Shown here piece after piece: positions 18,398 to 27,687 of a DNA stretch of 64,000 nucleotides; positions within the stretch are counted from its first letter, which is position 1; the number at the start of each line of letters is the position of its first letter. This DNA comes from Bifidobacterium minimum (GTDB taxonomy: Bacteria > Actinomycetota > Actinomycetes > Actinomycetales > Bifidobacteriaceae). The translations under genes were made by a program, and so were the position numbers. The DNA lies in NCBI RefSeq assembly GCF_000741645.1, contig NZ_JGZD01000009.1, positions 558,001 to 622,000 on the forward strand, in the 5' to 3' direction. The notes below the pieces were generated by a model. That model had not been told where the DNA came from and did not search any database. It saw only the letters and a program-made list of their open reading frames with translations.

Positions 18398-20212
18398 ATG
18401 CGTAAGGAATACACCCGTCCGTTGGAGGCTCCTATCGATAGCGATAAGAACGTGTTCTCCATCCTCCAGAGCAGGGCGGAACGCGATCCCGATGGGACGC
18501 TGGTGGAGTATTCGGACAACGGACGGTGGAACTCCTTCACCTCGCAGGAGTTCCGGGACAAGGTCATCGCCTTGGCCAAAGGGCTTATCGTCAAGGGCAT
18601 CACGCCGGGGGACGCCGTTGCTATCATCGCGCACACGTCATGGCAATGGACGGCGTTGGATATGGCGATCATGTCCATCGGGGCGTTGACGGTGCCCGTC
18701 TACGAGACGAACTCCCCCGCGCAGGTCCGAATGATCTTCAACGATTCCCGCGTGGTCATGGCCTTCGCCGAGGATGAGTCCCAGCGGGCGAAGATCGAAC
18801 AGGTGGCTGAGGAATGCCCCACGCTGGGCGAGGTCTTCGTCTTCACCAACGACGCGATAGACACCATCGTCGAGTTCGGCAGAAGCCTTGACGACAGCAT
18901 GTTCTGGGATCGGGAGAAGAGCGTGCGAGGGGCCGATCTGGCCACCATCGTCTACACGTCGGGATCCACCGGAACCCCCAAGGGGATAGAGCTGTGCCAC
19001 TCCAACTTCGTCTTCATCGTGTACTCCGGGATACAGTCCATGCCCGACATAGCGATGAAGCCCCAGAGGCGCCTTCTGCTGTTCCTGCCGTTGGCGCACG
19101 TGTTCGCCAGATACATGCAGTTCTTCAGCTTCGCGGGGAACATCACGCTTGGGCTGTCCTGCAATCTGACGACCATTCTGTCGGACTTCCATGAATTCAG
19201 GCCGACGTTCATCCTCGCCGTCCCGCGTATCTTCGAGAAGATATACAATGCGGCATCCCAGAAGGCCGGTTCGGGGCTGAAGGGACGCATCTTCGCGAAC
19301 TCCGCCCGGATCGCCAGGGACTGGTCGTATGCGCAGCAGTCCGGAGACCCCATTCCGCTGCTTATGAGGATCAGACACGGTTTCTACCGGAAAGTCGTGT
19401 ACTCCTCCATCATGGATGTGTTCGGGGGATCGGTGGAATATGCGGTTTCCGGTGGAGCTCCCATGGACTCATCCATCGCGCATTTCTTCAACGGCGTGGG
19501 GCTTCCGCTGCTGGAGGGGTATGGCATGACCGAGACCTGCGCCCCCGCGAGCGTGAATCCCACGAAGGGGTATCGCATAGGCACCATCGGTCTGCCGTTG
19601 GAGGGCGTGAGCATGGGCGTCGACGACGACGGCGAGCTGTGCATCAAAAGCCGTGCGGTGTGCGTGGGATACCACAACCATCCGGAGGTCACAAAGGCCC
19701 AGATCATCGACGGCTGGCTGCATACCGGCGATCTGGGATCGATCGACGACGATGGGTTCGTCAGCATCACCGGCCGCAAGAAGGACCTGATCATCACGGC
19801 GGGTGGAAAGAACGTGTCCCCCGGCCAGATGGAGGCCTCGGTTATGACGTCGCCGGTGGTGGATCAGTGCATCGTCATCGGTGACAGGCGTCCGTTCATC
19901 GCGGCGCTGATCACCCTGGATCTCAATGACACCAATCAGTGGCTGAAGGCGCACGGCATCCCCGAGGTCGGGAATCTGGAGGAGGCGGCGGCGAACCCCA
20001 TTATTCGCACGGAGGTCGAGCGTGCCGTGTCCAAGGCGAACGAGCTGGTGTCGCGGGCGGAATCGATTCGCAAGTTCGAGATCATCCCCGAGCGGTTCAC
20101 GGAGGCCAACGGAATGCTGACGCCCAGCCTCAAGGCCAAGCGGCAGACGATCACCGACCATTACCGCGAGCTCATCGACAAGGTCATCTACGTCCCCCGG
20201 AAGAAGCATTAG
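18398..20212 (+). CDS. fadD: Long-chain fatty acid--CoA ligase (AMP-forming)
   Basis: Adenylates a fatty acid and transfers it to CoA. ANL-superfamily motifs: P-loop IVYTSGSTGTPKG, the linker LEGYGMTE, the hinge WLHTGDLGSIDDDGFVSITG followed by RKKDLIITAGGKNVSP, and a C-terminal lysine region TPSLKAKRQTI. 604 residues is normal. ATG 18398 follows GGGAGAAG at 6 bases; the frame is also open to a TTG at 18344. A second paralogue lies at 25600-27687. Bifidobacteria do not carry out beta-oxidation, so the product probably feeds lipid synthesis or recycling. Confidence 0.87.
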   Translation: MRKEYTRPLEAPIDSDKNVFSILQSRAERDPDGTLVEYSDNGRWNSFTSQEFRDKVIALAKGLIVKGITPGDAVAIIAHTSWQWTALDMAIMSIGALTVPVYETNSPAQVRMIFNDSRVVMAFAEDESQRAKIEQVAEECPTLGEVFVFTNDAIDTIVEFGRSLDDSMFWDREKSVRGADLATIVYTSGSTGTPKGIELCHSNFVFIVYSGIQSMPDIAMKPQRRLLLFLPLAHVFARYMQFFSFAGNITLGLSCNLTTILSDFHEFRPTFILAVPRIFEKIYNAASQKAGSGLKGRIFANSARIARDWSYAQQSGDPIPLLMRIRHGFYRKVVYSSIMDVFGGSVEYAVSGGAPMDSSIAHFFNGVGLPLLEGYGMTETCAPASVNPTKGYRIGTIGLPLEGVSMGVDDDGELCIKSRAVCVGYHNHPEVTKAQIIDGWLHTGDLGSIDDDGFVSITGRKKDLIITAGGKNVSPGQMEASVMTSPVVDQCIVIGDRRPFIAALITLDLNDTNQWLKAHGIPEVGNLEEAAANPIIRTEVERAVSKANELVSRAESIRKFEIIPERFTEANGMLTPSLKAKRQTITDHYRELIDKVIYVPRKKH

Positions 20213-20246
20213 ACAAAGAAGAAGAATCAGACAAAGAAGCAGACGG
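20211..20246 (+). repeat. 18-bp tandem duplication at the fadD stop
   Basis: AGACAAAGAAG occurs at 20211 and 20229 (period 18). The first copy starts on the last two bases of the stop TAG. Confidence 0.6.
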
Positions 20247-20363
20247 GAAGCACCGGGGCGCGCGCCGGATCGCGCCGGAATCCTCGGTCCGAAGCCCCCC
20301 CCAAAGGATTCCCCTCCATAGGATCCCTGTCGGGGGTCCGCGATCATGATGGCGTCGGATGCA

Positions 20364-20403
20364 ATCATGATGGCGCACCTTCAAAAGGAAGCGCCACCAT
20401 GAT
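20364..20403 (-). terminator. Hairpin after the solute-binding lipoprotein gene
   Basis: On the minus strand ATCATGGTGGCGC pairs with GCGCCATCATGAT (13 pairs, one G-U) 40 bases after the stop codon. No U-run follows. Confidence 0.55.
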
Positions 20404-20442
20404 CGGTTCGTCGGCGTCGATCGCCTACGGTTCCGCGTTCGT

Positions 20443-21936
20443 TTACAGTCCCGCGTCGGCGAGTGAGACGTATCCCGGATCGATGAGGGCCGCCTTGAGA
20501 TTGGTGGCGCTGACGGCCACAAGACCCGCATCGATGGTTGGAACCTTGGAATCGTAGTAATTGCCGGAGTCCACGCCCTCGACGGACGACGGCTTTCCTC
20601 CGCGGTCCATCCTCGCGCAGGCCTGGGCGAGAAGGGTCGCGGCGCTGCCTCGGTCCTCGACGGTGGTCATCCACAGATGTCCGTTCACAACGCTTGGCAG
20701 CGTCGAGACGTTCGCCCCGTATCCGGTGATGATGGGCCATTGCGAGTCGTTCTCCTCGGTGGATTCATCCGTCGGGGCGTCTGAGGGATCGGGCACCGGG
20801 GAGCGTTGAAGGTCACGCTTTCCGATGATTCCCTCGACGATGCCGGAGACCGTGATGGACGGGTTGATCTGCGCGGCGGAACCCGTGTATCCCATTTTGG
20901 TGAGCTTTTTCACGACGCCCGAGGCGACGTAGTCGTTCGAAGCTACTATCCCGTCGATCCGTGGCGTCGCGACGCCGGCGGAATCCGAGTCGTCATGGTG
21001 GAGACGGCGATATATCTCGTCGCCGGCCGCCGATGCGTTCTTCGCGTCAAAGGACACGCTTTTCCAGTCGTCGTCCGTCGTCGAGGACGTTAATGTCTTC
21101 GAGGCGCTGACGGCCTTACCGCTCGTGAAATAGGGCTTGAGAACGGACCAGATCCCCGAGAAGACGGCCTTGTCGATATCCTCCGACTGCGTTTGGGGAA
21201 GAAGGACCTCGATGACGCGGGGGTGCGAGGACGTGGCGGAGTCAAGCCTGAGCTTCTCGACGAGATTGCGCGCCTGCATCTTGCCTATGGCGGATGCCGA
21301 CGACATCCGGACGAACAGGTCTGGGGTGACGTCCGGAATCGAATTCGAGATCAGCACGACATGCATGCCGGACTGCTTTGCCAGCTGAAGGACGTCGGAC
21401 AGGCGGTTCAACGCCTGAACCGTCTCCTGTGACTGCGATGCCGTACTCGTCGAATCCGGATAGGGACGGCTGAGGAAGTCTCCGAAATGGATGTCCGTCG
21501 TCGTGTCCTCAGGAACGGGGGCGACGATCAACGTCATGGACTCCGACGAGGACGACTTGGAACTGGATGAGGACATCGTCTTGACCACGGCATCCTGGAT
21601 GGCCGAGCTTTGCTCCGCCAACGTCGAGGACGTAGTGGTGCTGATGGACTTCTTCGAGAACCCCTCCTTGACGAGCGATGTCGTCATTTCGGGCACGAAC
21701 TTGGCCCACGTACCCACGGGGACGTTCTGACTCAGCTCTATCGGATCCGATGGCACGAAGATGGAGACGCGTCCCGTCAGGGCGGATGAGGATGCGCTCG
21801 GAGTCGTTGTCGAGCCCGTGCCCGGGGTTCCGCAGCCTGCGACGGTCAAGGGCAGGAGAATGGCGCACAGGATGGCGACCAGACGACGCGCTCGGGAAAT
21901 CCTTGACCGGGAAATCCTTGGCGGGCATCCACGCAT
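20443..21936 (-). CDS. LacI/RbsB-type solute-binding lipoprotein, orphan
   Basis: Exported lipoprotein: an R-rich start and the hydrophobic stretch LVAILCAILLPLTVAGC ending in a lipobox (VAGC). An S/T-rich linker follows, then a periplasmic-binding fold of the sugar type (VSIFVPSDPIEL, QSGMHVVLISNSIPDVTPDL, IDGIVASNDYVASGVVKKL, ITGYGANVSTLP), with a Ser-run (SSSSSKSSSSES) and an acidic insertion. No permease or ATPase gene is adjacent, so it may serve distant transporters or act as a sensor. ATG at 21936 gives 497 residues with the signal peptide near the N-terminus; the frame continues to 22167 but through the hairpin behind icd, which argues against the longer form. Confidence 0.7.
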   Translation of the reverse strand: MRGCPPRISRSRISRARRLVAILCAILLPLTVAGCGTPGTGSTTTPSASSSALTGRVSIFVPSDPIELSQNVPVGTWAKFVPEMTTSLVKEGFSKKSISTTTSSTLAEQSSAIQDAVVKTMSSSSSKSSSSESMTLIVAPVPEDTTTDIHFGDFLSRPYPDSTSTASQSQETVQALNRLSDVLQLAKQSGMHVVLISNSIPDVTPDLFVRMSSASAIGKMQARNLVEKLRLDSATSSHPRVIEVLLPQTQSEDIDKAVFSGIWSVLKPYFTSGKAVSASKTLTSSTTDDDWKSVSFDAKNASAAGDEIYRRLHHDDSDSAGVATPRIDGIVASNDYVASGVVKKLTKMGYTGSAAQINPSITVSGIVEGIIGKRDLQRSPVPDPSDAPTDESTEENDSQWPIITGYGANVSTLPSVVNGHLWMTTVEDRGSAATLLAQACARMDRGGKPSSVEGVDSGNYYDSKVPTIDAGLVAVSATNLKAALIDPGYVSLADAGL

Positions 21937-22106
21937 ACGGTCATCCGGCTCGGCGGAGGGGAACGCCCTGTCACGTAACGACGCCCGTGGGGCCTTCCGT
22001 GGGGAACAGTGCACTGCGAACCATCCTTCCAAGTGCTGCATCATGTGCTGCATGGTACCGCATACGCCATCGACGCGACGTCGACGATGACGATTGTAGA
22101 TGCCTG

Positions 22107-22142
22107 CATGGCCCGTATGGCGGGACTGCCATACGGGCCATG
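22107..22142 (-). terminator. 15-bp perfect hairpin after icd
   Basis: CATGGCCCGTATGGC (22107-22121) and GCCATACGGGCCATG (22128-22142) form a perfect stem around a 6-base loop, about 50 bases after the icd stop. There is no U-run on either strand, so it would act as a non-canonical terminator or RNA-end stabiliser. Confidence 0.6.
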
Positions 22143-22189
22143 CCGAACATTCACGTCGAACATTCACGTCGACGGTCTGGCAGCCTCGC

Positions 22190-23407
22190 TCACTCGCTCA
22201 GAGCCCGGGCGAGCCCCTCGTCCAGGGCGTCCATGAAACCCGTGGTGTCCAGCCACGGCTGTTGCGGCCCCACCAGGGTCGCCAGATCCTTCGTCATCTT
22301 TCCCGATTCCACCGTCGAGATGATGGTTTTCTCCAACGTGTCGGCGAAATGGCCGACTTCGGGCGTGCCGTCGAGCTTCGCGCGATGGCGCAGGCCGCCG
22401 GTCCACGCGAAAATCGACGCGATGGGATTGGTCGAGGTGGTCTCGCCCTTCTGCCAGCGCCGGTAGTGTCGAGTGACCGTTCCATGGGCGGCCTCCGCCT
22501 CGACGGTCTGTCCGTCCGGAGTCATCAGAACCGACGTCATCAGCCCCAGTGAGCCGAAGCCCTGCGCCACGCTGTCGGACTGCACGTCGCCGTCGTAGTT
22601 CTTGCATGCCCAGATGTATCCGCCATGCCATTTCAGCGAGCTGGCCACCATGTCGTCGATAAGGCGATGCTCGTAGGTGAGACCGGCCTCGTCGAACCGG
22701 CTCTTGTACTCGGTGTCGAACACCTCCGCGAAGATGTCCTTGAACCGGCCGTCATAGGCCTTGAGAATCGTGTTCTTCGTCGACAGATACACCGGGCAGT
22801 GGCGCAGCAGACCGTAGTTGAAGCAGGCCCGTGCGAACCCGCGGATGGACTCGTCGAGGTTGTACTGGACCTGGGCGACGCCCGCCCCCGGATAGTCGTA
22901 CACCACGTGCTCGGTGGGTTCGGATCCGTCGGACGGGGTGAAGGTCACGGTGAGGCGACCCGGACGGTCGACGGTGAAATCCGTGGCCTTGTACTGGTCG
23001 CCGAAGGCATGACGCGCGACGATGATGGGCTTGGACCATCCCGGGACGATTCTGGGGATGTTGGAGATGACGATGGGCTCGCGGAATATCGTTCCCCCGA
23101 GGATATTGCGGATCGTGCCGTTCGGGGATTTCCACATGGTTTTGAGGCCGAATTCGCGGACCCGCGCCTCATCCGGCGTGATGGTCGCGCATTTGACGCC
23201 CACATGCTCGCGGGCGATGGCATGGGCCGCGTCCACCGTCACCTGGTCGTCGGTGGCGTCCCTGTTCTCGATCCCCAGATCGTAATAGTCCAGATCGATG
23301 TCCAGATAGGGGAGGATCAAGCGGTTCTTGATGTCCTTCCAAATGACGCGCGTCATCTCATCGCCGTCGAGTTCGACGACCGTGCCGGTGACCTTGATTT
23401 TGGTCAT
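22190..23407 (-). CDS. icd: Isocitrate dehydrogenase (NADP-dependent)
   Basis: Oxidatively decarboxylates isocitrate to 2-oxoglutarate, in bifidobacteria mainly to feed glutamate synthesis. The protein is the dimeric eukaryote-like type: [19 protein letters not shown] at the start, [20 protein letters not shown], the NADP-site [11 protein letters not shown] counterpart [14 protein letters not shown], and the metal-binding segment [25 protein letters not shown] (cited for position, about residues 250-275). 405 residues. AGGAGATCACC precedes the ATG. It is transcribed alone and ends at a strong hairpin. Confidence 0.95.
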   Translation of the reverse strand: MTKIKVTGTVVELDGDEMTRVIWKDIKNRLILPYLDIDLDYYDLGIENRDATDDQVTVDAAHAIAREHVGVKCATITPDEARVREFGLKTMWKSPNGTIRNILGGTIFREPIVISNIPRIVPGWSKPIIVARHAFGDQYKATDFTVDRPGRLTVTFTPSDGSEPTEHVVYDYPGAGVAQVQYNLDESIRGFARACFNYGLLRHCPVYLSTKNTILKAYDGRFKDIFAEVFDTEYKSRFDEAGLTYEHRLIDDMVASSLKWHGGYIWACKNYDGDVQSDSVAQGFGSLGLMTSVLMTPDGQTVEAEAAHGTVTRHYRRWQKGETTSTNPIASIFAWTGGLRHRAKLDGTPEVGHFADTLEKTIISTVESGKMTKDLATLVGPQQPWLDTTGFMDALDEGLARALSE

Positions 23408-23545
23408 GGTGATCTCCTGTCGCAGATGGTGGTAGGGTCCATATCCAGTTCTAGCGCATGGCCCTGAGCGGAGGACGTCCGGTGGCGCGGCCGTGAGATG
23501 CGAGTCGACGGCGTCGTTCAGCGCGCCGCGGTCACGCCCCGGAAC

Positions 23546-23551
23546 TAGCCT
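23546..23551 (+). promoter_or_regulatory. -10 element for leaderless guaB3 transcript
   Basis: TAGCCT ends exactly 7 bases before ATG 23559; no ribosome binding site is present. Confidence 0.5.
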
Positions 23552-23558
23552 AGGTCGT

Positions 23559-24686
23559 ATGACTCAGGAGATCGAGATCGGTTTGGGCAAAAAGGGCCGT
23601 CTGGCCTATTCGTTGGACGACGTGGCGATCGTCCCCTCGCGTCGCACGCGTGACCCGGAGGACGTGTCCACCGCATGGCAGGTCGACGCCTACGAGTTTG
23701 ACGTTCCCGTTATCGGCGCCCCGATGGATTCCGTGACGAGTCCCGAGACGGCCATTGAGATGGGACGTCTGGGTGCGCTCGGGGTTCTTGATCTTGAGGG
23801 GTTGTGGACGCGGTACGAGGATCCCCGTCCGCTGCTTGACGACATCGCGGGCGTGGACGAGCATGATGCCGTCGCCCGCATGCAGGAGATCTATGCGGAG
23901 CCGATCAAGCCCGAGCTGATAACGCGGCGGCTCCATGAGATACGGAAGGCGGGCGTCACCGTCGCCGGATCGTTGTCGCCGCAGCGCGTTCAGGAGTTCT
24001 ATTCGACCGTGGTCGAGGCCGGTGTCGACCTGTTCGTCATCCGGGGCACCGCGGTGTCGGCTGAACATGTGTCGCAGAACCATGAGCCGTTGAATCTGAA
24101 GAAGTTCATCTATGATCTTGACGTTCCGGTGATCGTCGGGGGAGCCGCCAACTACACCGCCGCCCTGCATCTGATGAGGACCGGCGCGGCGGGCGTTCTC
24201 GTCGGCTTCGGAGGAGGAGCGGTTTCGGCCACGCGTGCCACCATAGGGCTTGAGGCTCCGCTGGCGACCGCGATCGCGGACGTGGCCGAGGCGCGCAGGG
24301 ACTACATGGATGAATCGGGCGGACGGTACGTCCAGGTCATCGCCGATGGAGGGATGGGCACGTCGGGCGGTTTCGTCAAGGCCTTGGCGCTGGGGGCCGA
24401 TGCAGTCATGCTCGGATCACCTCTGGCGCGCGCCTCCGAGGCTCCGGGGCACGGTCAGCATTGGGGCGCCGAGGCACGTCATGACACCCTTCCGCGTGGA
24501 GGTCGGTCCGCGGTGGGGACCGTGGGGTCCCTGAGGCAGATTCTTTTCGGGCCCAGCCATCGTGCGGACGGGACGACGAATTTCATTGGCGCGTTGCGTC
24601 GCGCGATGGCGTCGACGGGTTATGTCGACGTCAAAAGCTTCCAGCGGTGCGGGGTCGTGGTCACGCCTTATCAGGGTCGTGGCTGA
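23559..24686 (+). CDS. guaB3: GuaB3 family IMP dehydrogenase-related protein
   Basis: TIM-barrel protein of the IMPDH/GMP reductase superfamily. Seen: [20 protein letters not shown] at the start, the substrate loops [40 protein letters not shown], and a C-terminal [14 protein letters not shown]. There is no CBS domain. Where IMPDH has its catalytic cysteine (GSICTTR) this protein reads [11 protein letters not shown], as other actinobacterial GuaB3 members do, so ordinary IMPDH activity is doubtful. ATG 23559 follows a -10 hexamer at 7 nt. 375 residues. Confidence 0.85.
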   Translation: MTQEIEIGLGKKGRLAYSLDDVAIVPSRRTRDPEDVSTAWQVDAYEFDVPVIGAPMDSVTSPETAIEMGRLGALGVLDLEGLWTRYEDPRPLLDDIAGVDEHDAVARMQEIYAEPIKPELITRRLHEIRKAGVTVAGSLSPQRVQEFYSTVVEAGVDLFVIRGTAVSAEHVSQNHEPLNLKKFIYDLDVPVIVGGAANYTAALHLMRTGAAGVLVGFGGGAVSATRATIGLEAPLATAIADVAEARRDYMDESGGRYVQVIADGGMGTSGGFVKALALGADAVMLGSPLARASEAPGHGQHWGAEARHDTLPRGGRSAVGTVGSLRQILFGPSHRADGTTNFIGALRRAMASTGYVDVKSFQRCGVVVTPYQGRG

Positions 24687-25048
24687 GAGGAACCGTTCCT
24701 GAGCGGAACTTCCGACGATTCGCCGATGAGGGGACATGGCGTAGGAGGAGCACGGCGTAGGGAATCCGTGGAGTATGGAATCCATGACGTAGTGAATCCG
24801 CGGCCTAGCGAATCCACGGCTTGGCGGCGGCTTCGTTGTGGCCTGGGGGTCCCGTCCCCGGTGGGGGATTCCATCCGGTCGTCCGTGTCTGGTGTTGTCC
24901 GTGTCCGTTGTTGTCCACTTATGCACACCGTCGTGCATGGACGTTGACATCCGCTTTCCATATGTGATGTTGTGTTGATGTCATCGTCCGAATCACTATG
25001 GCGTGAGACGGAATGGATGACGGCACGACAATCAGAGAAGGGAACCAC
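24687..25048. other. Intergenic region between guaB3 and the Rv3235-like gene
   Basis: No supportable gene. It holds the five-copy 16-bp repeat described separately and, at about 24880-24916, a run of TGTCCGTGT/TTGTCC-type near repeats. Confidence 0.5.
24741..24820. repeat. 16-bp tandem repeat array, about five copies
   Basis: Units start at 24741, 24757, 24773, 24789 and 24805; the last four match the pattern GTAGNGAATCCRYGGC with 2-4 changes each, the first is more diverged. The period is exactly 16 throughout. There is no spacer, so it is not a CRISPR array. It lies 54 bases after the guaB3 stop. Confidence 0.75.
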
Positions 25049-25555
25049 ATGAGCAACGAATCCGACCAGTCCCGCCGTCATGCTTTTCCCCAGCGTAGAC
25101 GGATTCCTCCGCAGGTTTTCGACGGCAGCATCCTGCTGGCCATCGATCGTCTGACCGTCCCGTACCATATAACCACGTGCTTTCCTTCCGAATTGACTGA
25201 GGCGGACTTCCATGCGGCGGCCATGAGGTCATGCCAGCTGGCCTGCATGTCGGCCGACGTCGTGCGCGGACGGACGGTCCCGCCGTCGGTCGCCAGGGTC
25301 GCCTCGCGCTCCTGCATCTCGCGCCTGCGCACCATGGGCATGTTGCTGGACATCCATATGGACGAGTGCGGGGAGGTCAGACACGAGATGCGCCGGTATC
25401 CGGTCGTGCCCATTCTGGTCAATGGCATGCTGGTGAGCCCCACGCGATTCGAGATGTGCGTGAGACTGGGAATCGGGCGCACGACGTACTGGTCCTCCCT
25501 GGTGTTTCGCCTCACAGGAAGCCGATGGCTGTGCGTTCTGGCTGATTTCGGCTGA
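25049..25555 (+). CDS. Rv3235-like (DUF6459-type) small protein
   Basis: 168 residues, no membrane segment or signal peptide. The middle (VARVASRSCISRLRTMGMLL) and the end (VSPTRFEMCVRLGIGRTTYW and RLTGSRWLCVLADFG) resemble the actinobacterial Rv3235 family, whose members end in a similar GGRWLC...F motif; the match is by eye. Function of the family is unknown. ATG 25049 follows GAAGGG; the frame continues to an ATG at 25013 without a binding site. It is followed 45 bases later by the second acyl-CoA ligase, which has its own promoter. Confidence 0.55.
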   Translation: MSNESDQSRRHAFPQRRRIPPQVFDGSILLAIDRLTVPYHITTCFPSELTEADFHAAAMRSCQLACMSADVVRGRTVPPSVARVASRSCISRLRTMGMLLDIHMDECGEVRHEMRRYPVVPILVNGMLVSPTRFEMCVRLGIGRTTYWSSLVFRLTGSRWLCVLADFG

Positions 25556-25586
25556 TGTCCCGTGGGCCGTGAGGCAGACCCGGCAC

Positions 25587-25592
25587 TATAGT
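25587..25592 (+). promoter_or_regulatory. -10 element for leaderless acyl-CoA ligase transcript
   Basis: TATAGT, the clearest hexamer of this set, ends exactly 7 bases before ATG 25600; no ribosome binding site. Confidence 0.65.
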
Positions 25593-25599
25593 GGTTCAC

Positions 25600-27687
25600 A
25601 TGCTTCGCGAATTTGCCGTTGACGTCATCCATCCGACCACCGAGAGGGACACCATCTTCTCTTTGCTGGACAATCGTGCCGCGCGCGACCCGTCCGACAT
25701 CATAGCCGAGAGACAGCTGGGTTCCTCCCGTCGTTGGTCGACGGTCACCGCAGGCGAGATGCTCGATCGCGTGCGGGCCGTCGCCCGGGGGCTTCTTGCT
25801 CTGGGGGCCGGCAAAGGCAGCCGCGTCATCGTGTATTCGCCCACATGCTATGACTGGGGGGTCGTGGACTTCGCGTGCGCGGCCGTCGGGGCGATATCCG
25901 TTCCCATCTATGAGACGGATTCGGAGATTCAGGCGTCCACCATCGTCCACGATGTGGAGCCGGTTATCGCCTTCGCCGGGGACTATGACCATGCGCAGGC
26001 CCTGGAGCGCATCCGCAAGACGTGCCCATCCCTGACCGCGGTGTTCACCTTCGAGGCCGAGGGACTGGACGCCGTCGTCGATTTCGGACAATCCGTACAG
26101 GATGACGCGCTTGACGAGGCCATCGCGCAGGTGAAGGCCGACGACCCCTCGACCATCGTCTACACGTCGGGATCCACGGGCAAGCCCAAGGGAGCCGTTC
26201 TGTCGAGCAGAAACTTCACCCATATCGTCTATGCGGGATACGACGTCCTCAACGAGATGCTGTACCAGCCCAGCCGCCTTCTGCTTTTCCTTCCCCTCGC
26301 CCACTGCTTCGCCCGATACATCGAATACGTCGCGATCGGCGCGCATGGCGTCGTCGGATACCTTCCGTCAGCCAAACGACTGCTTGCCGATCTGCGCAGC
26401 TTCAAGCCCACCTATCTGCTGGGAGTCCCCAGGGTGTTCGAGAAGGTGTACAACGCGGCGTCCCAGAAGGCCGGAGCGGGAATCCGGGGCCGGATATTCG
26501 CCAAGGCCTTCGACCATTTCGTGGCGTGGTCCAAGAACGACGGCCATCATTCCCTCGCGGCGAGGTCGGCGCATGTCTTCTATGAGAAGACCGTGGGAGC
26601 CTCCATCCAATCGGCGCTCGGACCGAACCTCAGGTATCTGGCATGCGGAGGGGCGCCCATCAACCCCGATCTCGCGCACTTCTTCAATGGCCTTGACGGG
26701 ATCACCTTCATACAGGGGTATGGGATGACGGAGGCCGCCGCTCCCTGCGTGGTCAATTTCGAGGACGCCAACAGGGTGGGATCCGTCGGCCGGCCCGGCC
26801 CCGGGATCAAGGTCCGTCTTGCCGATGACGATGAGCTCCTCATCAAAGGGCCGAACATCTTCCTGGGGTATTACCACCAGCCGGAGATGACGCGGCAGAC
26901 GCTGGATGACGACGGATGGCTCCACAGCGGCGATATCGCGTCGATCGACGATGAGGGATTCATCTATATCACGGGGCGAAAGAAGGACATCATCATCACG
27001 GCCGGCGGGAAGAACGTCAGTCCCGGCCCACTGGAACGCGAGATCGACGCGTGTCCGATCGTGTCGCATTCCGTCGTGATCGGCGATGGCCGTCCCTTCG
27101 TGTCCGCGCTGATCGCCCTCGAACCCGACATGGTGAGGTCCTGGCTGGCCGGTCAGGGGCTGGACTCCACCGCGACCATGTCGTCGATCGCGCGCAACGA
27201 TGCCGTCCGCTCGTACATCCAGGAGTTCGTCGATCAGGCCAATGTCGGAGTCTCGCGGGCTGAGTCGATACGCAAGTTCGCCATTCTGGACGAGGATTTC
27301 ACGCAGGAGACGGGCACCCTGACGCCGAGCATGAAAGTGGTCCGCGCCAAGGTCATCTCGAGATTCGCGTCGGTTATCGATACCGAGATCTATGCGCCGC
27401 GCGGGGATGCGCGGCCCCTGCCGGCGACGGTCAAGATTCTCGACAAGACCACGGAGACGGTCCGTCAGGCCTCCGAGACGGTCCGTCAGGCCTCCGAGAC
27501 CGTCACGCCCAAGGTCATGCAGGCCCTTGATCAGGCCAAGGCCACGATGAACGAGAGATGGAAGACATCGCGTGAGAATCGTGGGGAGGACGACGGGGAC
27601 GAGACATCCGTACCCGGTCCGTCGGATGCGGCACGTGGAGATGACGGCCTCCGCGGGGATGATGACGAGCGGAAGGACATGAGATAG
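25600..27687 (+). CDS. Long-chain fatty acid--CoA ligase with repeat-bearing C-terminal tail
   Basis: Second AMP-forming acyl-CoA ligase: P-loop IVYTSGSTGKPKG, IQGYGMTEA, hinge WLHSGDIASIDDEGFIYITG then RKKDIIITAGGKNVSP, and TPSMKVVRAKVI. It is about 695 residues, some 90 longer than the paralogue at 18398. The extra tail holds a duplicated heptad TVRQASE (in-frame 21-bp DNA repeat), a predicted amphipathic or coiled stretch, and an acidic D/E/G-rich end. ATG 25600 is preferred over GTG 25591 because GTG overlaps the -10 hexamer. It abuts def with no gap, so the two are probably cotranscribed. Confidence 0.85.
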   Translation: MLREFAVDVIHPTTERDTIFSLLDNRAARDPSDIIAERQLGSSRRWSTVTAGEMLDRVRAVARGLLALGAGKGSRVIVYSPTCYDWGVVDFACAAVGAISVPIYETDSEIQASTIVHDVEPVIAFAGDYDHAQALERIRKTCPSLTAVFTFEAEGLDAVVDFGQSVQDDALDEAIAQVKADDPSTIVYTSGSTGKPKGAVLSSRNFTHIVYAGYDVLNEMLYQPSRLLLFLPLAHCFARYIEYVAIGAHGVVGYLPSAKRLLADLRSFKPTYLLGVPRVFEKVYNAASQKAGAGIRGRIFAKAFDHFVAWSKNDGHHSLAARSAHVFYEKTVGASIQSALGPNLRYLACGGAPINPDLAHFFNGLDGITFIQGYGMTEAAAPCVVNFEDANRVGSVGRPGPGIKVRLADDDELLIKGPNIFLGYYHQPEMTRQTLDDDGWLHSGDIASIDDEGFIYITGRKKDIIITAGGKNVSPGPLEREIDACPIVSHSVVIGDGRPFVSALIALEPDMVRSWLAGQGLDSTATMSSIARNDAVRSYIQEFVDQANVGVSRAESIRKFAILDEDFTQETGTLTPSMKVVRAKVISRFASVIDTEIYAPRGDARPLPATVKILDKTTETVRQASETVRQASETVTPKVMQALDQAKATMNERWKTSRENRGEDDGDETSVPGPSDAARGDDGLRGDDDERKDMR
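27454..27495 (+). repeat. 21-bp in-frame tandem duplication in the ligase tail
   Basis: A 21-bp unit starting GAGACGGTCCGTCAGGCC is repeated exactly at 27454 and 27475, and a third partial copy (GAGACCGTCAC) follows. It encodes ETVRQAS twice. Confidence 0.8.

Noticed and set aside
24741..24820. Possible CRISPR array
   Set aside because: The 16-bp units are directly adjacent, there are no spacers, and no cas genes are near.
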